Source: an uncultured Ruminiclostridium sp.
GTDB taxonomy: Bacteria; Bacillota; Clostridia; Oscillospirales; Ruminococcaceae
DNA length: 8,810 nt
Direction of reading: 5' to 3'
Assembly: GCA_910585505.1 (NCBI GenBank)
Contig: CAJUFF010000124.1
Span: forward strand, 1 to 8,810
Shown here: positions 1 through 6,374 of the stretch, piece by piece
Layout: each line of letters starts with the position of its first letter
Position numbering within the stretch: the stretch's first letter is position 1
Program-made: the position numbers and the translations under genes
Notes under the pieces: generated by a model
What the model was told of the DNA's origin: nothing
Database searches by the model: none
The model's input: the letters and a program-made list of their open reading frames with translations, nothing else

Positions 1-104
1 AAAAATGCTCGAAATACTTTAGTATTTCTCCGCTTTTTTCCTTGAAATCGCCAAGCATTTAGCGAAATTGAACAAAATCGCTTAGTTTTCAGATACGCCC
101 TAAT
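1..104. repeat. Structured non-coding sequence at left edge, possible end of a mobile repeat
   Basis: No credible gene lies here. A perfect 8-bp inverted repeat (GAAATACT/AGTATTTC, 11-28) sits inside a 7-bp closing pair (AAATGCT 3-9 with AGCATTT 54-60), so 3-60 could fold as a nested hairpin. A further short pair, AGCGA/TCGCT, lies at 61-65 and 78-82. It abuts the paired-hairpin element that begins at 101. The density of nested inverted repeats suggests a non-autonomous mobile element or its end, but the window starts inside it and no second terminus or target duplication is visible. Identity as a repeat is inference. Confidence 0.35.
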
Positions 105-227
105 CTCTGTTTTGACTGTAGACAAAATATAAAAAAGTCTACAGTCAAAACAGAGTTACACCCTAAACACTAATATCGGTTTAAAAAGCCATTTTATCCA
201 CTTTTTAAACCGATATTAGTATTAAAC
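101..227. repeat. Paired-hairpin repeat element, left copy
   Basis: Two perfect inverted repeats lie in tandem. Hairpin 1 has 19-bp arms at 105-123 and 137-155 with a 13-nt loop. Hairpin 2 has 20-bp arms at 169-188 and 201-220 with a 12-nt loop, CCATTTTATCCA. The linker between them is TTACACCCTAAAC and the unit ends ATTAGTATTAAAC. A second copy in the same orientation lies at 8690-8810. The two share the linker (one mismatch in 16 including ACT), the terminal 13-mer, the start of the second loop and the inner TTTTGAC/GTCAAAA pairs, while other stem bases differ and are compensated. There is no T-run after either stem, so these are not ordinary intrinsic terminators, although they may still slow transcription leaving the minus-strand operon. 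I do not recognise a named family. Confidence 0.8.
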
Positions 228-241
228 TCAGGTAAAAGCAA

Positions 242-280
242 ATCACGCAAAGCGGTGCGGTCAACACAACTTTGCGCGAT
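242..280. repeat. Imperfect hairpin
   Basis: ATCACGCAAAG (242-252) pairs with CTTTGCGCGAT (270-280) with one mismatch, around a 17-nt loop. It lies between the left paired-hairpin element and the end of the binding-protein gene, in the region transcribed downstream of the minus-strand operon. There is no adjacent T-run in either direction, so a terminator role is not demonstrated. No second copy is visible in the window. Confidence 0.5.
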
Positions 281-322
281 CTGAACTAAAATATCATGCG
301 AAAGCCATTCACCGAATATTTG

Positions 323-379
323 TGCGTTATACCAATCTTTAATCAAGGTATAGACAAATAATGCGGCGATCAAAGATTG
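323..379. repeat. Flanking direct repeat (left copy) plus AATCTTT-type hairpin
   Basis: Bases 323-341 (TGCGTTATACCAATCTTTA) match 8531-8549 at 18 of 19 positions in the same orientation, so one copy lies just outside each end of the gene block. Here the repeat leads into an inverted repeat, CAATCTTTAATC (333-344) with GATCAAAGATTG (368-379), one mismatch, ending three bases before the stop codon of the binding-protein gene. The 13-mer AATCTTTAATCAA (334-346) occurs again, inverted, in the regulator leader at 6306-6318. Function is unknown. Confidence 0.55.
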
Positions 380-382
380 TTA

Positions 383-1939
383 TTATTCCGCCAAAGCCTT
401 TGCAAGATCATCACGGTAAGGCTGAATAATAGCTTCTATAGCCTGTTCCTGCGATTCAAGGATCTGGGTGTATGAGGAAGAGTAGTAGACGGGTCCGTCA
501 AAAAGAGAACTTTCCCCACCGATAAGAATATTTTCCATATCGGTTCCCATTCCGAGACAGCCGTCAAACATATAGGTAAATTTACTGGGATCCTTCATAT
601 CATAAACAATCTGCATCTGTTCCTCGTCCCATGTGGCTTTCCACTTGCGCTTTCTTTGCGTATCGCATTCCGGACAGACGGACAGATCATTATCGCCGTT
701 TCCCGGAAAATCGTATTTACAGCCGGGACATTTGTCGTAATAAACGGGAGTGGTATCAATATTTTTAGCGTAGTTCTCAGCCAGTATATCCGGATCGGTT
801 TCATAAATTCTGTCGCAAAGGATCCACGAAACAGCACCTTGAACGTTTGGCGCGCCTGCGGGAACTACAAAACCGTAAGACGTTCCCGGAGTATAATACT
901 TATCCGCCTGCGGATCCTTGGGCAAAGGAAGCTCCACTATTTTATTCTCATCCATAAGCCCCTTGTTGAAGAACGATTCCTGAGCGCTCGTATATCCCCA
1001 TCTTCCCATCACGAGGAACAAAAGATTTCCGTCGATAAACGCTTCGGCAGGGTTAACGTAGCCTTCACCGACAAGACCCGTCTTCTTCATATCGGAGAGA
1101 AACGTCATTGCGCGCTCAACATCGGGATTCCTGAAATTGTTGATGATCTCGGTGCCGGTAATATCAATGACCTTTACGCCGGCAGTGTTGGCAAACATCA
1201 TACTTGTCCAGCTTCCGCCGGTAAATCCGATATGCTCCTCACTTTTATCGACCCATTTTTTGTTAAGTTCTTTAAAAGTATCCCAAGTCCAGTTGTTGTT
1301 CTTGTACAACTCAATAGGACTGTCAAGTCCCGCTTCGATTATATTTGCCTCATTATAGACAATTACGAAGTTAGGCTCGATACCGGAAGGGTAGTAATAA
1401 TGCTTTCCCGCATAGTTATAGGATTCGATAACTTCTTTTTCATTCACCCACAGCTCCGAATCCATATCCAGCCATTCGTCAAGAGGCGTATACATATTTT
1501 TTGACATACCGTACGGATATGACGTCCACTCGTATCTCACAATATCGGGTGAGTTGCCGGTAGCTATAAGCTGTCCCAGCTTGTCGAAATAAGCGGTACC
1601 CGATGAGGTAATCTCGGTGTCGAATGTACCGCCGAAGCGCTGTGCCAGCATTTCAACCATAGGCTTCGAGGTTTCATTCAGGTCATAATAGCAAAGAGCG
1701 TGTACATGACCGGCGGTTTTTTTAGGATCATACTTGGGGCCTGTGCCGACGATATTGCTTTCATCAATCTCGTCAACTTCATTCGCCATTCCGCTGTAAT
1801 CCACTTCGTTGTCAAGATTTTCGGTGGTGGTGACCGTTGTCTGCGATGTGTTATCGGGATCCTTTCCGCCAGAGCAGGCGGAAAGCAGAGTCAGACAAAG
1901 ACACATGAGTATTGATATGACTTTGTTTTTTGTTTTCAT
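383..1939 (-). CDS. Extracellular sugar-binding lipoprotein of an ABC importer, with zinc-ribbon-like insert
   Basis: This is a family 1-type solute-binding lipoprotein (518 aa), expected to capture oligosaccharides or sugars outside the membrane and pass them to an ABC permease. The signal peptide starts MKTKNKV and ends in the lipobox LSAC, with Cys22 as the lipidated residue. A Thr/Asp/Glu-rich linker runs to about residue 75, followed by the two-lobed binding fold, with typical segments such as GNSPDIV, the YNEANIIEAG stretch and NNWTWDTF. I chose the ATG at 1939 because a perfect AAGGAGGT lies seven bases upstream; an in-frame ATG nine codons earlier lacks this. Near residues 404-425 are two CPxC knuckles 14 residues apart, unusual for this family. 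It is the last gene of the apparent operon, 74 bases after the second GH43 gene. No permease or ATPase gene is adjacent. The substrate is inferred from the GH43 neighbours. Confidence 0.88.
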   Translation of the reverse strand: MKTKNKVISILMCLCLTLLSACSGGKDPDNTSQTTVTTTENLDNEVDYSGMANEVDEIDESNIVGTGPKYDPKKTAGHVHALCYYDLNETSKPMVEMLAQRFGGTFDTEITSSGTAYFDKLGQLIATGNSPDIVRYEWTSYPYGMSKNMYTPLDEWLDMDSELWVNEKEVIESYNYAGKHYYYPSGIEPNFVIVYNEANIIEAGLDSPIELYKNNNWTWDTFKELNKKWVDKSEEHIGFTGGSWTSMMFANTAGVKVIDITGTEIINNFRNPDVERAMTFLSDMKKTGLVGEGYVNPAEAFIDGNLLFLVMGRWGYTSAQESFFNKGLMDENKIVELPLPKDPQADKYYTPGTSYGFVVPAGAPNVQGAVSWILCDRIYETDPDILAENYAKNIDTTPVYYDKCPGCKYDFPGNGDNDLSVCPECDTQRKRKWKATWDEEQMQIVYDMKDPSKFTYMFDGCLGMGTDMENILIGGESSLFDGPVYYSSSYTQILESQEQAIEAIIQPYRDDLAKALAE

Positions 1940-1946
1940 TTGGATG

Positions 1947-1954
1947 ACCTCCTT
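1947..1954 (-). promoter_or_regulatory. Ribosome binding site of the sugar-binding lipoprotein gene
   Basis: On the minus strand this reads AAGGAGGT, a full Shine-Dalgarno match, seven bases before the ATG at 1939. It fixes the start and rules out the upstream in-frame ATG at 1966. This strong, independent site suggests the binding protein is translated well even though it is the last gene of the operon. Confidence 0.9.
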
Positions 1955-2013
1955 TTTTATCTTCAAGTATCGAAAATCTTATTTCATTTTTCCGATAACA
2001 TGAATTTATTGAT

Positions 2014-3777
2014 TTAACGTATTATTTTGTTGTCTACTCTGAAAAAGTCCACATCTGCATAACCGCCGGGCGTTTTTGTTGAAAAATTAAATATTGCGTA
2101 TCGATACCCCATAAAATGCAGCCCATAATAATTCATATGGAGTACGTTTCCAATCTTAGTCCAGTTTTCACCGTCAAGACTGTAATAGAAATACGCCTTA
2201 TCCGCCGCGTTGATGTAATCGCAGTCAACGCGCAGATAAACCTCGTTTTCCGTAATCTCGACGCGTTCCGTTTCAAATTCCTTTTCGACGCTGTCATTGT
2301 CATTATACCATACCGATATGATATACTTTTTTCCGTTCTCGATTTTTACGCCCACATATCCGTATTTTTCGGCAAAAGCGGAAAGCCCCGATATATCGCC
2401 CTCTTTCATGCCTGCGGTATCAAGCTTGATATACGCGCTGCACTCCGGACCGAAAGTGCGCTGAGTTAATGTGTTTCTCGCTTCGGTAACGGTATTGCAG
2501 ACACTACCGGTTTTCAGTCTCAGATAACCTTCTCTTTCGGTCAGCGACCAAAGACGGTTGTCGGGATTATGATTCCACTGCCATTCCAAAGCGAGATTGG
2601 AGCCGTTATAATCGTTTTCACCGGCCTCTTCAAGACTTTCGGCGAAGCTGTGATACGGTCTTACGATCTGCGAATTGATAAATTCATCGCTTGTAACTAT
2701 GCTCTTAAGTTCTTGTTTTGCAAACGGAATCTTAGCGGTTTTAGGCGCTTTTCCGTCAACCCCGACAACTGGCCAGTCATCCTCCCATATCATTGGCATT
2801 AAGACGGGAGCTCTGCCTACCGCGCCGTGGTCTTGAAACAAAAGACAATACCAATTTCCGTCGGCGTCATCTATGATTCCGCCCTGGGCAACACCGTCAT
2901 TTCTGAAATCAATGTTATCGTCAAGAATTATTTTCATTTCCCACTCGCCGTCAAGTGATTTGCTTCTGTAACAAAGCTGGGTTCTTCTTTGATTGGGCGG
3001 CCATGTAATAATAAAAATATAGTAATATCCGTTGATTTTATAGGCGTGGGCGCCTTCGGCAAGACAGCCGCTGACAAGCCCCGCGTCTTTGATAATTATT
3101 CTGTCGGTTTCGGGTTTGACAGCGCTTAAATCCTCTTCCAGTTCAATGCACCTTATCTGACCTCCTCCGTAGATAAGATATACCTTTCCGTCATCGTCAA
3201 ACAAAAGGCTCATATCGTGGAATCCCTTGTCAAACTCAAATCTTTCCCACTTTCCGTTTTCTATGTCCTTCGTATAATAAATATATGTTTTACCGGTAGC
3301 ATAGGAAAGAAATCCCACATAGAAAATACCGTTATTGTGACGAATCGTTGCCGCCCACTGACCTTGTCCATAATTGTGCTTACCGTTTCTGAGAGCCAGA
3401 TTATCGGCGTCGTCAAGAGTATTATAAACATAATTTACTATTTCCCAGTTTACCAGGTCATATGATTTCATTACGGGACATCCGGGAGACAGGTGCATGG
3501 TAGTTGAAACCATATAATACGCATCGTCAACGCGGATAAAGTCAATATCCGGAACGTCGGCAAAGATTACGGGGTTGGTATAGTTTCCGTTGCCGTCATC
3601 GGTTGAGGTAATTGTGGATTTAACTATGTCGGCGTCAATCATTTCCTTTCCTCCTTCGGGTAATTCGGGAAGATATTGTTTTGGAATCGGCGAATTTAAA
3701 ATCGGCTCCGCACTGCACGAGGCCAATATTACCGCTGTTGTCGCCAGCGCAGTAATAAAGCGGATAACTTTTTTCAT
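2014..3777 (-). CDS. GH43 glycosidase lipoprotein (beta-xylosidase / arabinofuranosidase type) with concanavalin A-like C-terminus
   Basis: Glycoside hydrolase family 43, expected to remove xylose or arabinose residues at the cell surface. The signal peptide begins MKKVIRF and ends in the lipobox LASC (Cys21). The five-bladed propeller spans about residues 65-360. The three expected acidic residues are present: general base Asp77 (VPDID), pKa modulator Asp188 (FHDMSLLFDDDG) and general acid Glu241 (AEGAHAYK). The stretches YYMVSTTMHLSPG and YGQGQWAA recall beta-xylosidase/arabinofuranosidase subfamilies such as GH43_12; the subfamily is from memory. Residues about 395-585 resemble the GH43 C-terminal concanavalin A-like domain, ending GGYADVDFFRV. 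The base is followed by Ile rather than the usual Pro. The start is uncertain: ATG 3777 has a weak GGA five bases upstream, while a GTG at 3798 lies five bases after the upstream stop and has no visible ribosome site. Translation is probably coupled to the upstream GH43 gene. Confidence 0.9.
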   Translation of the reverse strand: MKKVIRFITALATTAVILASCSAEPILNSPIPKQYLPELPEGGKEMIDADIVKSTITSTDDGNGNYTNPVIFADVPDIDFIRVDDAYYMVSTTMHLSPGCPVMKSYDLVNWEIVNYVYNTLDDADNLALRNGKHNYGQGQWAATIRHNNGIFYVGFLSYATGKTYIYYTKDIENGKWERFEFDKGFHDMSLLFDDDGKVYLIYGGGQIRCIELEEDLSAVKPETDRIIIKDAGLVSGCLAEGAHAYKINGYYYIFIITWPPNQRRTQLCYRSKSLDGEWEMKIILDDNIDFRNDGVAQGGIIDDADGNWYCLLFQDHGAVGRAPVLMPMIWEDDWPVVGVDGKAPKTAKIPFAKQELKSIVTSDEFINSQIVRPYHSFAESLEEAGENDYNGSNLALEWQWNHNPDNRLWSLTEREGYLRLKTGSVCNTVTEARNTLTQRTFGPECSAYIKLDTAGMKEGDISGLSAFAEKYGYVGVKIENGKKYIISVWYNDNDSVEKEFETERVEITENEVYLRVDCDYINAADKAYFYYSLDGENWTKIGNVLHMNYYGLHFMGYRYAIFNFSTKTPGGYADVDFFRVDNKIIR

Positions 3778-3803
3778 TTTTTTCCATTTCACTTTCACGA
3801 GAA

Positions 3804-5939
3804 TCAGTCTTTGAACTCAAGCCCGCTTACGGTTATATTATAAGTTATTGAAGTAAATGGAATTTCCTCTCCGCCGGACATGAGCGCCAGTCGGTAACCT
3901 ATCCATTCTATATCCGATTCCGCCGCAAAAATTCCAAGATCTTCCGTGCCGTAAATGAGCGCTCCTATTTCCGAACCGCACCAGCCGTTTTCAAGCCCGT
4001 TTTCCGAGTTGCTTGAAGGATCAAGCTCAACATTTACCGGTATTTCAACGTCGCCGTTTTCGGTTTCAAGCGTTAGCGATTTTACAAACACTTTATATTC
4101 CGCGCTGGCATCTGTGTTTATAAAGCCGATGTTTATCACGTCGCTTTCTTTGTCAAAGGCCGAGGATTTTATCGAATAGTCTCCGTTTTTTGAAATATCA
4201 TACTTTGCGGAAGGGCTTGGTCCCGGCTCGGCTTGACCTGAAATCACCATTGTTTTGTAAGGTATATCGGTAGAAGCAATCTCCTCCTCCGGACGGAGCT
4301 GTTCGTCGCCCTTTCCGAATCTCCAGGACTTAAGCTCGATATCGGAGTCGGAAAAAACAAAATAAATATCGTGATTTCTTCCGTCAAACTGCTTGAATCC
4401 GTCGGAACGTATTTTTGCATAATCGGGACAATCAAATTCAACAAAGGCGACGGATTCCGAAGAAATATCGTCAAGACGAACCTCAATTCTTCCCTTTCCT
4501 TTGACTTCTGCAATAAACTCTGAGGCTCCATAACCGAAATCCGCGCCTCTTACATATATCCATGCTCCCTTTGCGGTGCTTTTCGCGGCAGGATCGGTCA
4601 CTTTTTCATATCCAATATCCGCGCTTGTAAACATCAAAGCGCCGCTGTTGTAATTATACGGATCAACCAGCTTTATCTGCGCAACGCCCTTTTTGCTCGC
4701 CGCTGTAATAGGAATTTCGCCCGTTTTCGCATCCATAGGAAGGTAATCCACCATCATACTGCGGAATCCCGCCGTTCCCGCCATAAGCTCCTCCAAAAGA
4801 AGAGTATGATGAATGATGTAATTTGTACCTTTAAACTCCAGAAAATGAGTGTGGTTGTTAGCCCAGCGGAGTCCCGAAACACCGTTGGCGTTTTCTCCGG
4901 CGTTGTAGAAATAAGCGCCCCTGTATTCCCAGCTGTCAGCGTCAAGCGGTGTTTTCGTGGTCATGTAAGCCATGCTGCAGGCAGGCGGAACATCGAAGCC
5001 TTCATATTCCTCCCAACCTTTTTTGTGATCCTGCCAGTCATTGCAATATGTATAATAATATACTCCGTCAATATAATTAAGCTCGCTTGCCTCATTGAAG
5101 AAAGGCGCGTCTATTGACACAAAGTCGCTGTCAAGGGAGAGCATATCTTTTCCAAGACGCACTATTTTCGGAATATTTGAATGAACGCTGTCCGCAGGAG
5201 AACCGCCGCCGAAGCTGAGCCAACCCACTCCGTTTTCGTCAATGCACACGCCGGGATCAAAGGGCGCGGGACAATTGGTTAATCCGGGCATATTCTGATA
5301 GATCAAAGGTTCACCCAACGGATCGCTCCACGGACCGACGGGATCAGTGGATGTGATTACGCCGACGCCCGCGCCGCTGTTGGAAAAGTAAAGATAGAAA
5401 TGGGTGAGTCCATCCTCTTCGACACGGGAAACTATTGACGGCGCCCATGAATTGTATATCCACGGAGCCACATCCCCCACTTCGATCCTTCCGTGATATA
5501 TCCAGTTCACCATATCATCGGTAGAAAATACCACAAGGGATTTAATGAAAGCATAATCGTTTTTGGTTCCTTCCTCCGACTGCTGATGATCATTTGTGCC
5601 GTAAACGTAAAGTCTGCCGTTATATTCCACCGCGGTCGGGTCGGCACAGAATATATTTGACGAAATCGGATTAGCGTTAAGCTCGTTTTTGTACAACTTT
5701 CCGCTGACGCTGTCAATTATTATTCCGTTGTTTAAACTGTCCATAATTTTCTCCTCCGTAAACGCGTTGTTTTCGCTGCCGGCAGCGTCCGAAACGGTAA
5801 TATTTGAAATTTCCGAAGTATCGGAAACGCCGCCCGAAGTTACGGTATTATCGTCTTTGACCGTATTTTCGGAACACCCCGAAATCGTGAGCAAAGCGGC
5901 CGCACATAGCAGTGCGATAGGTTTGTTAATCGTTTTCAT
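3804..5939 (-). CDS. GH43 glycosidase lipoprotein with CBM6 and an unassigned C-terminal domain
   Basis: First gene of the operon, 711 aa, a secreted lipid-anchored GH43 enzyme probably acting on arabinoxylan, xylan or arabinan. The signal peptide begins MKTINKP and ends ISGC (Cys22). A Ser/Thr/Asp-rich linker runs to about residue 85. The GH43 domain covers about 90-430 with candidate catalytic residues Asp100 (CADPTAV), Asp228 (APFDPGVCIDENG) and Glu283 (FFNEASELNYIDG). A CBM6-like sugar-binding domain follows at about 432-541, with GAWIYVRGADFG, EVRLDD and HDIYFVFSD as typical stretches. Residues about 545-711 form a further beta-rich region I cannot assign. The ATG at 5939 is chosen because AAGGAG lies nine bases upstream and the signal peptide starts there. 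The open frame continues 62 codons further up, but that part runs through the inserted repeat element at 5990-6160 and is not plausible protein. No dockerin is visible, so membrane anchoring rather than cellulosome assembly is indicated. Confidence 0.9.
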   Translation of the reverse strand: MKTINKPIALLCAAALLTISGCSENTVKDDNTVTSGGVSDTSEISNITVSDAAGSENNAFTEEKIMDSLNNGIIIDSVSGKLYKNELNANPISSNIFCADPTAVEYNGRLYVYGTNDHQQSEEGTKNDYAFIKSLVVFSTDDMVNWIYHGRIEVGDVAPWIYNSWAPSIVSRVEEDGLTHFYLYFSNSGAGVGVITSTDPVGPWSDPLGEPLIYQNMPGLTNCPAPFDPGVCIDENGVGWLSFGGGSPADSVHSNIPKIVRLGKDMLSLDSDFVSIDAPFFNEASELNYIDGVYYYTYCNDWQDHKKGWEEYEGFDVPPACSMAYMTTKTPLDADSWEYRGAYFYNAGENANGVSGLRWANNHTHFLEFKGTNYIIHHTLLLEELMAGTAGFRSMMVDYLPMDAKTGEIPITAASKKGVAQIKLVDPYNYNSGALMFTSADIGYEKVTDPAAKSTAKGAWIYVRGADFGYGASEFIAEVKGKGRIEVRLDDISSESVAFVEFDCPDYAKIRSDGFKQFDGRNHDIYFVFSDSDIELKSWRFGKGDEQLRPEEEIASTDIPYKTMVISGQAEPGPSPSAKYDISKNGDYSIKSSAFDKESDVINIGFINTDASAEYKVFVKSLTLETENGDVEIPVNVELDPSSNSENGLENGWCGSEIGALIYGTEDLGIFAAESDIEWIGYRLALMSGGEEIPFTSITYNITVSGLEFKD

Positions 5940-5948
5940 AAGAGCATG

Positions 5949-5954
5949 CTCCTT
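5949..5954 (-). promoter_or_regulatory. Ribosome binding site of the first GH43 gene
   Basis: On the minus strand this reads AAGGAG, nine bases before the ATG at 5939. It supports the lipoprotein start MKTINKP over the longer open frame. A small inverted repeat, GGCAA/TTGCC (5958-5974), lies immediately upstream in the leader; its loop is T-rich on the transcript strand and it could influence access to the site, but this is speculative. Confidence 0.8.
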
Positions 5955-5985
5955 CATGGCAAAAAAATCTTGCCTAATTTCTTTG

Positions 5986-6164
5986 TTAAGGCAACACCGC
6001 ACATGATTGAGTGTGGATTGCGCCTTCAGATTTTTCGTAAGCTTGTATAAATCCGACGCAGATATACCAACGTATTTCAAGGATGATTTGTGCAAGATGA
6101 CGGAAAATATGTAAGTAAGCCGCACGCAAAGCCGTCAGGCGGTCATTGCGCTGGGTTGCCTTAA
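5986..6164. mobile_element. MITE-like insertion flanked by TTAA
   Basis: Imperfect terminal inverted repeats bound a 171-bp non-coding stretch. The left end (from 5990) reads GGCAACACCGCAC and the complement of the right end (to 6160) reads GGCAACCCAGCGC, 10 of 13 matching. Each terminus is bordered by TTAA (5986-5989 and 6161-6164), which fits a 4-bp target duplication. No transposase is encoded, so it would be a non-autonomous miniature element moved in trans. The interior is richer in GC than the surrounding AT-rich regulatory DNA. It lies wholly between the operon promoter and the first start codon, so it is transcribed as about 170 bases of leader. The transposase family is not determined; the resemblance to repeats common in clostridial genomes is from memory only. 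Confidence 0.7.
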
Positions 6165-6179
6165 GTAACTTAACTTAAG
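6160..6179. promoter_or_regulatory. Inverted repeat at the operon transcription start, candidate operator
   Basis: CTTAAGT (6160-6166) and ACTTAAG (6173-6179) form a 7-bp inverted repeat around six bases. It covers the predicted start point of the minus-strand promoter (about 6176), where a bound repressor would block initiation. The left arm overlaps the TTAA flank of the inserted element, so part of the symmetry may come from the insertion. The binding protein is unknown. Confidence 0.4.
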
Positions 6180-6182
6180 TAA

Positions 6183-6211
6183 ATTATACATATAAAAAAA
6201 GCCAAAGTCAA
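6183..6211 (-). promoter_or_regulatory. Vegetative promoter of the GH43 operon
   Basis: On the minus strand TTGACT (6211-6206) and TATAAT (6188-6183) are separated by 17 bases, an almost perfect sigma-A promoter. Initiation is expected near 6176, giving a leader of roughly 240 bases before the ATG at 5939, most of it made of the inserted repeat element. Such a strong core promoter suggests control mainly by repression, or activation layered on a high basal level. Confidence 0.8.
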
Positions 6212-6224
6212 CAGCCAATATTGG
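6200..6224. promoter_or_regulatory. Candidate operator: AGCCAA direct repeat and CCAATATTGG palindrome
   Basis: AGCCAA occurs at 6200-6205 and 6213-6218, thirteen bases apart in the same orientation, a layout typical of AraC-family half-sites. The second copy overlaps the perfect 10-bp palindrome CCAATATTGG (6215-6224). The first copy overlaps the spacer and -35 edge of the operon promoter, and the second lies just upstream of it. The divergent gene at 6375 encodes an AraC-type protein, the natural candidate binder. The assignment is inference from position and symmetry. Confidence 0.4.
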
Positions 6225-6262
6225 TATTATCCACCTTTTAATCATAATATGCACTTTTTGAG

Positions 6263-6291
6263 TTGACAATCTCGAAGAAACAAGCTATAAT
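6263..6291 (+). promoter_or_regulatory. Vegetative promoter of the regulator gene
   Basis: TTGACA (6263-6268) and TATAAT (6286-6291) are separated by 17 bases, an exact sigma-A consensus. Initiation is expected near 6298, giving a leader of about 77 bases. The -35 element is about 50 bases from that of the divergent operon promoter, so one bound protein could affect both directions. Confidence 0.85.
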
Positions 6292-6305
6292 ATTCTAAAA
6301 ACCCG

Positions 6306-6345
6306 TTGATTAAAGATTAGCATAAGCGCTAATCTTTGTTGATCA
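6306..6345. promoter_or_regulatory. Leader inverted repeat, candidate autoregulatory operator or RNA hairpin
   Basis: AAAGATTAGC (6312-6321) and GCTAATCTTT (6328-6337) form a perfect 10-bp inverted repeat with a 6-base loop, just after the predicted start point of the regulator transcript. TTGAT and TGATC extend it imperfectly outward. The 13-mer TTGATTAAAGATT (6306-6318) recurs, inverted, at 334-346. It is followed by GGAAGGA (6357-6363), the ribosome site for the ATG at 6375. It is not followed by a T-run, so an operator or translation-level role is more likely than termination. Confidence 0.45.
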
Positions 6346-6374
6346 TCCATATACATGGAAGGATATAGAATAAT

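Noticed and set aside
101..227. Intrinsic terminators or a CRISPR array
   Set aside because: The stems are long and perfect but no T-run follows on either strand, and the units are palindromes with variable stems and conserved linkers rather than identical repeats with unique spacers; no cas genes are present.
656..1504. 282-codon plus-strand open frame opposite the binding-protein gene
   Set aside because: It is fully antisense to a well-supported gene, has no recognisable domain and no ribosome site; it reflects codon bias on the opposite strand.
1940..1966. Upstream in-frame ATG (1966) of the binding-protein gene
   Set aside because: The strong AAGGAGGT lies inside this extension and is correctly spaced only for the ATG at 1939.
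1940..2013. Separate promoter for the binding-protein gene
   Set aside because: The 74-base gap is AT-rich but shows no convincing -35/-10 pair at proper spacing, only a weak imperfect inverted repeat; readthrough from the GH43 genes is simpler.
5940..6125. 62-codon N-terminal extension of the first GH43 gene
   Set aside because: It precedes a complete lipoprotein signal peptide that has its own AAGGAG site, and most of it translates the inserted MITE-like element, so it is an open frame by chance.
5940..6176. Riboswitch in the long operon leader
   Set aside because: The leader is mostly the TTAA-flanked inserted element, which explains its length; I see no known riboswitch core.
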